A stretch of DNA of 64,000 bases, taken from the NCBI RefSeq assembly GCF_026239555.1, contig NZ_JAPIVP010000003.1, forward strand, positions 357,806 to 421,805. Direction: 5' to 3'. Both the position numbers and the translations under genes were made by a program. The notes under the pieces were generated by a model. The model was not told where the DNA came from and ran no database searches. It was given only the letters and a program-made list of their open reading frames with translations. This document shows, piece after piece, positions 44,007 through 51,146 of the stretch (its first letter is position 1; every line of letters starts with the position of its first letter). This DNA is from Pedobacter sp. PF22-3. GTDB lineage: Bacteria; Bacteroidota; Bacteroidia; Sphingobacteriales; Sphingobacteriaceae.

Positions 44007-44283
44007 ACCTGAGTTCGATTAATGTTTAAAAATTAATGTATTTTATTAGAACGAATTGGCTAGCCGTTTTGTCATGCTGATCCGATAGATCGGATTTATT
44101 TTGCAAGCAGAAGTAGTATTTTCAATTGTCTTGTAGCTAGTACGTGGTCAACATCTTTCCTGTTAAACCACCGTGCTATAAAGACCCTGAAACAAATCCG
44201 ATAGCTATCGGATCAGGGTGACGACCGTTCATGCAAGGCGCCAAATAACTCGAATTAAAGTACATTATTAATCGAACTCAGGT
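44007..44283. mobile_element. 277-bp element with 17-bp perfect terminal inverted repeats (MITE-like)
   Basis: ACCTGAGTTCGATTAAT (44007-44023) is the exact reverse complement of the segment at 44267-44283. Inside, a second pair of arms shares GTCATGCTGATCCGATAG near 44072 and GTCACCCTGATCCGATAG (minus strand) near 44220. The palindrome ATCCGATAGCTATCGGAT sits at 44196-44213. There is no coding capacity. It could be a miniature transposable element, a REPIN-like structure, or a very long terminator hairpin of susD. No target-site duplication was established. Confidence 0.55.
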
Positions 44284-44293
44284 AAACAGTAAT

Positions 44294-44325
44294 AAGGATA
44301 TCCAGGTTTTGGGTATCCTTTTTTG
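44294..44325 (+). terminator. Terminator downstream of susCD
   Basis: AAGGATATCC and GGGTATCCTT pair with one mismatch and are followed by TTTTG. The same arm in reverse (AAAACAAAAAAGGATACC) occurs near 55210. Confidence 0.6.
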
Positions 44326-44330
44326 TTTTA

Positions 44331-44530
44331 AGTACGCCAGGAATTTTGGTTTTGGAAAGCCAATAAGCATGTAAATCTTGAGTGAATTGCGCTGTTAAAT
44401 TTCATTGATGAATCCAGGATGAACTAAAAAAGCCTCACCACGCATCAGAATTAATTAAGGATGGAGTGGTAGAGGCCAAGATTAATGAAAAAATGTTAAG
44501 ACTGGTGGAGCGTTATTTGGTATTATTTGA
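44331..44530 (+). pseudogene. Decayed copy of the 3' end of ubiD
   Basis: Two blocks match the ubiD gene of this window. The first (about 44331-44430) reads CGCCAGGAATTTTGGTTTTG, GAAAGCCAATAAGCATGT and TTGCGCTGTTAAAT, matching 38225-38325 with small deletions. The second (about 44425-44530) reads AAAAAAGCCTCACCACGCAT, GAGTGGTAGAGGCCAAGATT and ATTTGGTATTATTTGA, matching 38488-38600 (protein KKPHHAPELIRDAVVEAKIDE). About 165 bases between them are deleted and stop codons interrupt the frame. It is in the same orientation as ubiD, so susCD is flanked by direct copies of the ubiD end. Confidence 0.75.
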
Positions 44531-44544
44531 GTTTAAAATAATGA

Positions 44545-44940
44545 TTAAGCAGTATTCCAAACAGACTTAAGGTCTTTAATTGAATCTGCGATATTTTGCG
44601 GTGACTTACTAATTATTGCTGCTCCTAAATCGATAATTGATGTCGCTATATTAATTGCTTTTTGGACACTTTCAAGTGTTTTATATGTCTCGTTAATTTG
44701 AGCTGAAATATGGTTAATTGAAGCCAAAGATTCTTTGATATCGTTCATTACCAATGTTGCTGATAGTGTATAAAGATTATCGGAACATTCAAGAATTTTA
44801 AAGTGTAATTCTTTTATTTGTTGGTTTTCTGATTTTGATAATCTTTCAAAATTCTTATATCTATAATCACCAATAGATTGAGCTAAGGTTAAAAAAATGC
44901 CTGCAATCTGATTCGCTTGTTGTGATGTTAAATTTGCCAT
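44545..44940 (-). CDS. Unknown helical protein, 131 residues
   Basis: The product MANLTSQQANQIAGIFLTLA... is predicted to be almost wholly alpha-helical. It has heptad-like stretches (HISAQINETYKTLESVQKAI) and one moderately hydrophobic segment (INIATSIIDLGAAIIS). No signal peptide or known motif is seen. It begins four bases after the stop of the lipoprotein gene upstream and is probably cotranscribed with it and with the gene at 45842. No function can be assigned. Confidence 0.7.
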   Translation of the reverse strand: MANLTSQQANQIAGIFLTLAQSIGDYRYKNFERLSKSENQQIKELHFKILECSDNLYTLSATLVMNDIKESLASINHISAQINETYKTLESVQKAINIATSIIDLGAAIISKSPQNIADSIKDLKSVWNTA

Positions 44941-44944
44941 CTTT

Positions 44945-45799
44945 TTATTTATTTAATTTATTAAATTCTGAAATAATCTCACGGATATGGCTCGCATACT
45001 CTGTAAGAAGTTCTTTAACTCGTTCGTCCTTTATGTTGTCAATATTATCTACAAGCTTTTGATGCCCTTCTTCAATTTTTTTCAATGCTTTTGAAAAAAC
45101 CATTAATTCTTTCTCCTTATCTTCGATTTTCGTTAATTGCTGATAATATGTTTCAACTGCTTTTCTCTTCTCGAGTGTAGATAGCGTTGCGTCTTTAGTC
45201 AAATCAAAATAGTAGCTTTCAATTCTTTGTTTCTGAACATTTAATTTGCCAATAAGATTTTTAGATAAATTGAAATCTAAAAAACTAATTAACACCTTTA
45301 AAGGCTCATTTGCATTTACTATGTATTTTTTGATTTCCTTTTTCCTATATCCATCTGTTAATGCTCTTAAAATTATTTTTGAAATTTTAGAATAGGCTTC
45401 AACTTGTTGCTTTTCTATTTTGACAGATCCAAAGTCATTTTCGGTTAATGCCTTTGTAAACTCGTCTATTTTATAATTGGTTAGCTCATTGTTAGAAAGA
45501 TTAGCCAAACCTTCAATGTATCCTTTTGTAGCGTTATAGATTAGTAAGGTTACGCTATCTGCCTTTTCATTTAATTTACAATCACAATCTTTCGCATTTA
45601 AGTTAAGATCGTTAATCTTCTTATCCAGGCAATTATCCAAGCAATTTTGTTTGAAGCTATACTTAATATCTTCAAACTGATTAATACTTTTTTGTGATGC
45701 TGTAGCATAATTATTGACAGGTTTAAGGCTAATGCAGCTACTTAATACTATTGGGAATAGGATAAGTGCAAGTCCAATATTTCGAATTTTGTTTATCAT
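44945..45799 (-). CDS. Unknown coiled-coil lipoprotein, 284 residues
   Basis: The precursor has a lipoprotein signal (GLALILFPIVLSSC, Cys22) and a mature chain rich in charged helices. There is a CLDNCLD...KDCDCKLNE cysteine cluster near residues 54-77 and a long C-terminal coiled coil (KIEDKEKELMVFSKALKKIEEGHQKL). No family was recognised. It lies in the middle of a three-gene leftward cluster between a 109-residue membrane protein and a 131-residue helical protein. Confidence 0.75.
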   Translation of the reverse strand: MINKIRNIGLALILFPIVLSSCISLKPVNNYATASQKSINQFEDIKYSFKQNCLDNCLDKKINDLNLNAKDCDCKLNEKADSVTLLIYNATKGYIEGLANLSNNELTNYKIDEFTKALTENDFGSVKIEKQQVEAYSKISKIILRALTDGYRKKEIKKYIVNANEPLKVLISFLDFNLSKNLIGKLNVQKQRIESYYFDLTKDATLSTLEKRKAVETYYQQLTKIEDKEKELMVFSKALKKIEEGHQKLVDNIDNIKDERVKELLTEYASHIREIISEFNKLNK

Positions 45800-45841
45800 T
45801 TCTATATAGTTTTAGAATTTAATTATTTAGTAATTTTTTAA

Positions 45842-46171
45842 TTAATCTACTTCCTGGCTGCTGCTTGATGGTGCAAGCAATCCCGCTAGTGCTCCGATTA
45901 CCGCAGAGCCGATTGAAGCGATAATTGTAATTACTTTATCTGCAGCTTGTATTTCTTTAACATTGATTAAAATACCAGTGGTAACTACTAATAAAACCAA
46001 GCTTAGTGCACTAACTACTAATCTGTATATCCAAACATCGTTTTTAGGATTAATAGCTGTTTTTTTAACTAATGTATCCTTTGGGTCAGCGTCAAATTGC
46101 TGCTTTAATTGAGGATTTTGGTCTAGGTCCTTGATAAAGGATTCGACTTTGTTTAATGAGAGTTTTGTCAT
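45842..46171 (-). CDS. Unknown small protein with two membrane helices
   Basis: The 109-residue protein has a soluble N-terminal third (VESFIKDLDQNPQLKQQFDADP), then two hydrophobic helices (about 50-70, LVVSALSLVLLVVTTGILI; and 79-101, VITIIASIGSAVIGALAGLLA), and a short SSSSQEVD tail. It is the first gene of the leftward cluster. No family was recognised. Confidence 0.7.
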   Translation of the reverse strand: MTKLSLNKVESFIKDLDQNPQLKQQFDADPKDTLVKKTAINPKNDVWIYRLVVSALSLVLLVVTTGILINVKEIQAADKVITIIASIGSAVIGALAGLLAPSSSSQEVD

Positions 46172-46542
46172 GACTTTAGTTTTATAGTTTTCGATTAATT
46201 ACCTCATATTTTTAATATCAGGATTAAAAAATGATCGAATTTAATTCGACCGTTTTCTTACCCAAATCTACCAGTGTAACCATATCCAAATCAAGCGTGA
46301 AAACATTGGAATTTATACGCGTGAAAAGCGCAACACCCTACCGTAAAATCGCGGTATTTTAAAATAAATGGAAGTTTGCAGAATTGGCTTAAAATTGATA
46401 TATAAGCTATTTAGGGCATTTTTAGCGCTTGAAATGAGTTTGCTGTATGGTTTTTTAGCAATTGTATATTTTCTATTTCAAATATGGTTAGTGTATATTC
46501 AAGTATAAATTATTTTATAAACCTCAAACTAAATTAAAAGCT
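46172..46542. other. Divergent intergenic region, no gene seen
   Basis: These 370 bases separate the leftward unknown cluster from the rightward kinase operon and should hold both promoters. One small hairpin (TACCGTAAAATCGCGGTA, 46339-46356) is present. No other feature was supported. Confidence 0.4.
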
Positions 46543-47373
46543 ATGGAACCATTACCAAGTACATTCGTAACTAAACTAGAAAGCAATTATCGTGAACTAT
46601 GGTTTAATAATTATAAGTATCCGATACTTAATACGATTACATCTTTGCAAGAAGGAGAACCCGAAAACAGAAAACTGGATTTTGTGAATATAGATGAAGC
46701 CATTACTTTTTTTTCAAAGCTTATTACAAGGCCTGGAAAAGATGATGGTGTTAGGGTATACTTTGCTTCCCCATCAAGCGATGGAAATGTTTATAAAGAT
46801 AAATGTGGCATACTCACACTCATTTTTGTTAGAACTACCGGTGTAAATAAAGCTGATGATAAAATTTATTATGCTTTCAATGGAAAAACATTTGAGACAA
46901 TTAAGGAAGATAACGCAAGACTTTGGGTTCATAATTATCAAAATGTAAAGCGTAATATTCTTTTCGAAACCCTGTCAGACAATGATCGTGCAAATCTCAT
47001 TCGTGAAACTAAGCACATATGGTTTAGCTTATTGCAGGTAGCCGACACGATTAAAGAAATGATATATCAAAAAGGTAAGGCTGGGAATATAATAAACGGT
47101 TTTGGAATTCGATTTGTATCTTATTCTAACCAAGACTATTCGTTTCCGCAGCCCGTTGAAGGTGCTAAAGAGAGAAGACAAAGGCTAACCATTGCTTTTT
47201 CTTTTATGAACGGAAAAAAGGATATTGGGATTCAGGATATTGATAGTACCGAATTTGATGCAAGGCTAGCGTTAACGATGGAAAGATTTTTGGGCGATAC
47301 CTTTGATACAGGGGATCCCACTCCGCCTCCATCATCAGGTAATAAGGCAGCACTTGATGTCTCAGATAAATAG
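46543..47373 (+). CDS. Unknown 276-residue protein heading a two-component operon
   Basis: The protein (MEPLPSTFVTKLESNYRELWF...) shows no signal peptide or membrane helix and has mixed alpha/beta character (VRVYFASPSSDGNVYKDKCG, LTLIFVRTTG). It ends in a Pro/Ser linker-like tail (TGDPTPPPSSGNKAALDVSDK). It begins a rightward series with a membrane protein 4 bases downstream, a histidine kinase and a response regulator. No motif was recognised and no function can be given. Confidence 0.75.
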   Translation: MEPLPSTFVTKLESNYRELWFNNYKYPILNTITSLQEGEPENRKLDFVNIDEAITFFSKLITRPGKDDGVRVYFASPSSDGNVYKDKCGILTLIFVRTTGVNKADDKIYYAFNGKTFETIKEDNARLWVHNYQNVKRNILFETLSDNDRANLIRETKHIWFSLLQVADTIKEMIYQKGKAGNIINGFGIRFVSYSNQDYSFPQPVEGAKERRQRLTIAFSFMNGKKDIGIQDIDSTEFDARLALTMERFLGDTFDTGDPTPPPSSGNKAALDVSDK

Positions 47374-47376
47374 TAA

Positions 47377-48063
47377 ATGCTTATTTTAGATAAATATTTA
47401 AATTTTATGTATCTCAAATATTTATACCTGATTGTTTTAGGTATTACCTCAACAGTAGGAATTTACCAAATGCTACAATTAACAAAGCAACTTAAAACGG
47501 TTGCTTTGTTATGTGTTTATACTTTTCTGTTCGAAATTAGTGTGTTTTTCTTCAAACAAGAATTTGGTTATGAGGGGAATACGCTACCTCAATACAATTT
47601 TTTTATTTTGGTGGAATTTATATTTTATGCCTATTTCTTTAAACAGATTGTCAAAAATGTTTACTTACAAAAAGTAATAAAATTGTTCTTATTTATGTTC
47701 CCACTGCTTTGGTATATATTTAGTTTTTACTGTTTTAATATATTACAATGGAGTAGCTATGCTTTTGTGTTTGGCGGAACATTTATGATCTTTTTTGCAC
47801 TTATTTATTGCTACGAAAAATTGACTTCGGAAGAAACTACATCACTTTTTAATGAAGGTGAATTCTGGATTGCTATAGGTTTAATTGTTTATTACACCTG
47901 CGTTGTACCTTATATGGGGATGTTTCATTATTTGACAGAAAACTACGAAAAGTTAGCAGTTAAATTGAAAAACCTGAATTTAATAACCAATATTATCATG
48001 TATTTACTGTTTGCTTATGCTTTTTTATGCAAAACGATCAAAATCAGGAAGTCCTCTTTGTAA
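47377..48063 (+). CDS. Unknown polytopic membrane protein
   Basis: The 228-residue protein has about six hydrophobic helices (YLYLIVLGITSTVGIYQML, VALLCVYTFLFEISVFFF, FFILVEFIFYAYFF, LFLFMFPLLWYIFSFYCFNIL, AFVFGGTFMIFFALIYCY, FWIAIGLIVYYTCVVPYMGM, LITNIIMYLLFAYAFL). An alternative start is the ATG at 47407 (MYLKYLYL). Its end overlaps the kinase gene by 37 bases, so the two are translationally coupled. It may be a separate sensory membrane unit for that kinase, which has only one membrane helix of its own. Confidence 0.78.
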   Translation: MLILDKYLNFMYLKYLYLIVLGITSTVGIYQMLQLTKQLKTVALLCVYTFLFEISVFFFKQEFGYEGNTLPQYNFFILVEFIFYAYFFKQIVKNVYLQKVIKLFLFMFPLLWYIFSFYCFNILQWSSYAFVFGGTFMIFFALIYCYEKLTSEETTSLFNEGEFWIAIGLIVYYTCVVPYMGMFHYLTENYEKLAVKLKNLNLITNIIMYLLFAYAFLCKTIKIRKSSL

Positions 48064-48812
48064 TTATTCCTAGTATAATTATCTTTTTCGCACTTAGTTG
48101 CGCGATCGTTTTCCTGATGCTCTATTTTCAGAAAAAGAAATTCCAGTATGCAAAAGAAAAAGGTGAACTGGAAAAACAGTATGGAGAACAGTTGCTCCAA
48201 TCGCGTTTGGAGATGCAGGAGCAGACATTTGAAACGATAAGCGAAGAAATACACGATAATGTAGGACAGTTGTTAAGTTTAGCTAAGCTACAACTGAGCA
48301 TTCTAGAGCAAAATGAAATCGGCGATAAATCATTGATTACTGAAATTAAAGGGAATGTAGGCAATGCCCTTACCGATTTACGTGACATTGCAAAAAGTTT
48401 GAGTACCAGCCGTATCCAGGAGTTAAGTTTATTACAGGCAGTTGAGCAGGAGCTACAGCGTATCAGCAGGGCAGGGGTAATTGTTTGCAAGGTTGAAGTA
48501 ATGGGTAGCGAAAAGCATATTGTGGAACAAAAGAAAATAATCACTTTCAGGATTGTGCAGGAAAGTTTGCAAAATATATTAAAACATGCCCAAGCCACCA
48601 CAATTAATATTGGATTTGATTTTGCGGAACAGCTAAACATAACGATTGAAGATAATGGTGTCGGTTTTAGTGCGGGTGAAAAAGAGAAAATGGAAACAGG
48701 ACTGGGGCTTCTGAATATTACAAAACGTGCTAAATTGATTATGGGAGAAGCGACAATCAATAGCGAAATTAATAATGGAACTAAGATTACCTTAACTATT
48801 CCTTATGTCTGA
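48027..48812 (+). CDS. NarL-type sensor histidine kinase (HisKA_3)
   Basis: The 261-residue kinase has one N-terminal membrane helix (VLFVIIPSIIIFFALSCAIVF) and a charged coil. The HisKA_3 dimerisation box ISEEIHDNVGQLLSLAKLQL carries phospho-acceptor His76. The HATPase ends with ESLQNILKHAQATTI, DNGVGF and TGLGLLNI. It overlaps the membrane protein gene upstream and the regulator gene downstream (8 bases). It should phosphorylate that regulator. Confidence 0.9.
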   Translation: MQNDQNQEVLFVIIPSIIIFFALSCAIVFLMLYFQKKKFQYAKEKGELEKQYGEQLLQSRLEMQEQTFETISEEIHDNVGQLLSLAKLQLSILEQNEIGDKSLITEIKGNVGNALTDLRDIAKSLSTSRIQELSLLQAVEQELQRISRAGVIVCKVEVMGSEKHIVEQKKIITFRIVQESLQNILKHAQATTINIGFDFAEQLNITIEDNGVGFSAGEKEKMETGLGLLNITKRAKLIMGEATINSEINNGTKITLTIPYV

Positions 48813-49269
48813 GAAGATTAAAAATATAGCCTTGGTTGATGATCATGCCTTATTTAGAAAAGGATTAGCCGCTTTGATCAGCTATTTTTCATCCTATAAC
48901 ATATTATTTGAAGCGGCCAATGGAAAAGATTTTATCAGGCAACTTGAAATATATGGTGTGCCTGATATTGCTTTGCTTGATATCAACATGCCCGAAATGG
49001 ATGGGTATAGTACGGCTTCATGGCTGCGTATAAATCATCCGGAAGTAAATGTACTTGCCTTAAGTACCATGGATGCTGAAACGGCAATCATTAAAATGAT
49101 TACCAATGGCGCCAAAGGCTATGTGTTAAAAGATGCTGAGCCTGACGAACTTAAAAGAGCTTTCGACGAGGTAATTAGCAAAGGCTACTTCTACAACGAC
49201 CTGGTTACACGAAAGGTAATGCAATCATTAAGTGCATTATCATCTGGTCAAAGATATCAGATTTTGTAA
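48805..49269 (+). CDS. Response regulator, receiver part of a frame-split LuxR/NarL-type gene
   Basis: The 154-residue product has a receiver domain with the acidic pair Asp12-Asp13, phospho-acceptor Asp59 (LLDINMPEMDG) and Lys in YVLKDAEPDEL. It then runs into the linker and stops (QRYQIL) just where the DNA-binding domain should begin. In the next frame the sequence continues DFVKLTEREMEFLKYTC, the usual junction of full-length regulators. A single-base shift between about 49220 and 49266 explains the break. As written, the protein would be a receiver without an output domain. Confidence 0.85.
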   Translation: MSEKIKNIALVDDHALFRKGLAALISYFSSYNILFEAANGKDFIRQLEIYGVPDIALLDINMPEMDGYSTASWLRINHPEVNVLALSTMDAETAIIKMITNGAKGYVLKDAEPDELKRAFDEVISKGYFYNDLVTRKVMQSLSALSSGQRYQIL

Positions 49270-49271
49270 AA

Positions 49272-49463
49272 TTGACAGAGCGAGAGATGGAATTTTTGAA
49301 ATATACCTGTACTGAAAAAACTTATAATGAAATTGCAGCTGAAATGTTTGTAAGCCCGCGTACCATTGATGGGTACAGGAATTCACTGTGCGAAAAACTG
49401 CAGCTTAAAAGTCGTACCGGACTGGCTCTATATGCGGTAAAGCATGGGTTAGTTAAAATTTAA
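49272..49463 (+). CDS. LuxR-type HTH part of the same split response regulator
   Basis: This 63-residue segment is a complete LuxR/GerE DNA-binding domain (LTEREMEFLKYTC, YNEIAAEMFVSPRTIDGYRNSL, LKSRTGLALYAVKHGLVKI). In its frame the coding potential extends upstream as SDFVK, so the natural beginning is within the preceding gene. A TTG could start it alone. Whether it is expressed separately, by frameshifting, or is part of an intact gene with a sequencing error cannot be told here. Confidence 0.8.
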   Translation: MTEREMEFLKYTCTEKTYNEIAAEMFVSPRTIDGYRNSLCEKLQLKSRTGLALYAVKHGLVKI

Positions 49464-49542
49464 ATAGATTTTTGCTGAACAGGTGTTTTCTGGTGATAAT
49501 ATTAGTGGGTATTACAATTTGAAGATTAATTTTTATAAGCTA

Positions 49543-49574
49543 AAAAGGCTTCAGTAAATTTACTGAAGCCTTTT
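49543..49574. terminator. Bidirectional terminator between the regulator and FadL-like gene
   Basis: A perfect 32-base palindrome, with arm AAAAGGCTTCAGTAAA, lies at the convergent junction. With flanking A and T runs it can end transcripts from both strands. Confidence 0.85.
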
Positions 49575-49595
49575 CATAATGATTAATATTATTAC

Positions 49596-51125
49596 TTAAA
49601 ATCTTACTCCAAAAGTTAGGAAAACATTATTTCTATTGCTTTTAACATCAGCAACAGGCTCGCTAAAATCGTCTAACAAGTAAGGGCTTGAGCTAAAGTT
49701 TGTTTTGTAGTTCTGATATGCAACATCAAAATAATAATTATCGATACGATAACCTAACCCACCTGTGTAGTATTGGCCCTGGTAAAATTTATTATCGCCA
49801 CCTTTAATACCGTTTCCATTTACACCATAACCTGCACGTAAACTTAATTCATTGGTAACTTTTACTTCTGCACCAACCCTATAATTAACAGCTTCTTTAT
49901 ACGATGCTTTGATGAAAGCATTATTGTCATTTATCGTAGAAATACTTGAGCCATTAGAATCAGAAAAACGCATTGAAGCATAATCCACATAATCCACATC
50001 AGCCGATATCAATGCAGTACCTGCAATAACATAGCTAATACCTGCCGAAGCCTTTAGTGGTGTGCGCAGATTATACGTGAATCCATAATATTGAGTTGGA
50101 TTGTTGGATTTAGTTGGTCCGGTATTGGCGTTTCCGGCAGTAGTTGCCTGTAAGGTTTCGCTGGTATTATCTTCGATGTTCATCCAGGTTGGGGTCTGGA
50201 AATTTATACCGATCCTTAATTCGCTAACCGGTCTGAAAATTGCACCTAACTTTAAATTGAATCCGCCACCTTTAGTTTGTTGATTTCTAAAGTGGTTAAG
50301 GCTGTAATTTTCATTTCCATTGTACGTTGGTACCGCATCACCATCATTGTATGAGTTAACCACACCTGATTCTGTAAAGGTAGCATCACTGGTATATTTT
50401 ACATTAACAAAACTTGCAGTTGCACCAATGTATACCTTATTGCCAAAATTTAGCGCACCAGCCACATTAAATTCTGAAGTTGAACCTAAACGTGCCTCAT
50501 CCCAATTCTGTCTAAAACTGGCGTTATTGTAAGGTTCTGCAGAATATCGGTTTGGAAAAGTAGGGGTGTTTTTATTAATCAGGAAACTATTATAGGCATC
50601 ACCAGCAATGCTGTTTGATACACCGAAATTATTGGCCTGATCTACGTAAGAGTCCCTGATAGAACTATTATTATTTGTGCCATTATAGCTGATGTTGTTC
50701 AAGAAATCGTTATTGCGGGTATAACTCAAACCAAATACTGTACTTACTAAACCTTTATCTACATCAGATCCTTTCATTTTAGCAGCTGGGCTATAAAACA
50801 CTACACCGATATTATTCAGATTAACCTGGTTTTTATTGGCTTTTGTATTATTTCCTAAATATGCACTGTTGTTTGATACTGAATTAAATTCAGGTGTTAT
50901 GCTGAATTCTGATTTGGTAAATAAGCCTAAGCCAGCAGGATTGGCGTTAATTGATCCGATGTCGCCACCAACACCAATTTGCGCGCCGCCCATTCCTTTA
51001 AACCGGGCAGAGGTACCATAATTGGTTTGAGAGAAACGGAACGCATCAGGTGCATAACTTTGGGCATACGTTGTTCCCATAGCAGCTACTGTAGCCACTA
51101 GAGAAGCCAGGATTATTTTTTTCAT
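49596..51125 (-). CDS. OmpP1/FadL-family outer-membrane transport protein
   Basis: The 509-residue protein has a signal peptide ending at TYAQ, and the FadL-like start SARFKGMGGAQIGVGGDIGSINANPAGLGLFTKSEFSI. It continues as alternating beta-strands with Asn/Gly-rich loops and ends in the aromatic terminal strand FLTFGVRF, the signal for outer-membrane assembly. FadL relatives bring hydrophobic compounds through a lateral opening. The ligand is unknown. It follows a Gly/Tyr-rich lipoprotein gene by 21 bases on the same strand. Confidence 0.9.
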   Translation of the reverse strand: MKKIILASLVATVAAMGTTYAQSYAPDAFRFSQTNYGTSARFKGMGGAQIGVGGDIGSINANPAGLGLFTKSEFSITPEFNSVSNNSAYLGNNTKANKNQVNLNNIGVVFYSPAAKMKGSDVDKGLVSTVFGLSYTRNNDFLNNISYNGTNNNSSIRDSYVDQANNFGVSNSIAGDAYNSFLINKNTPTFPNRYSAEPYNNASFRQNWDEARLGSTSEFNVAGALNFGNKVYIGATASFVNVKYTSDATFTESGVVNSYNDGDAVPTYNGNENYSLNHFRNQQTKGGGFNLKLGAIFRPVSELRIGINFQTPTWMNIEDNTSETLQATTAGNANTGPTKSNNPTQYYGFTYNLRTPLKASAGISYVIAGTALISADVDYVDYASMRFSDSNGSSISTINDNNAFIKASYKEAVNYRVGAEVKVTNELSLRAGYGVNGNGIKGGDNKFYQGQYYTGGLGYRIDNYYFDVAYQNYKTNFSSSPYLLDDFSEPVADVKSNRNNVFLTFGVRF

Positions 51126-51146
51126 TTGTGTGTTTAGATTTTATAA

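Noticed and set aside
48128..48760. Long open frame (210 codons) on the minus strand opposite the histidine kinase
   Set aside because: Its translation is rich in Ser, Cys and Ile with no motif, and the plus strand encodes a complete kinase with all boxes. It is a mirror of that gene.
49255..49275. Programmed -1 frameshift signal in the split response regulator
   Set aside because: No X-XXY-YYZ heptamer or downstream hairpin is present. A mutation or sequencing error is simpler, so no recoding site is annotated.
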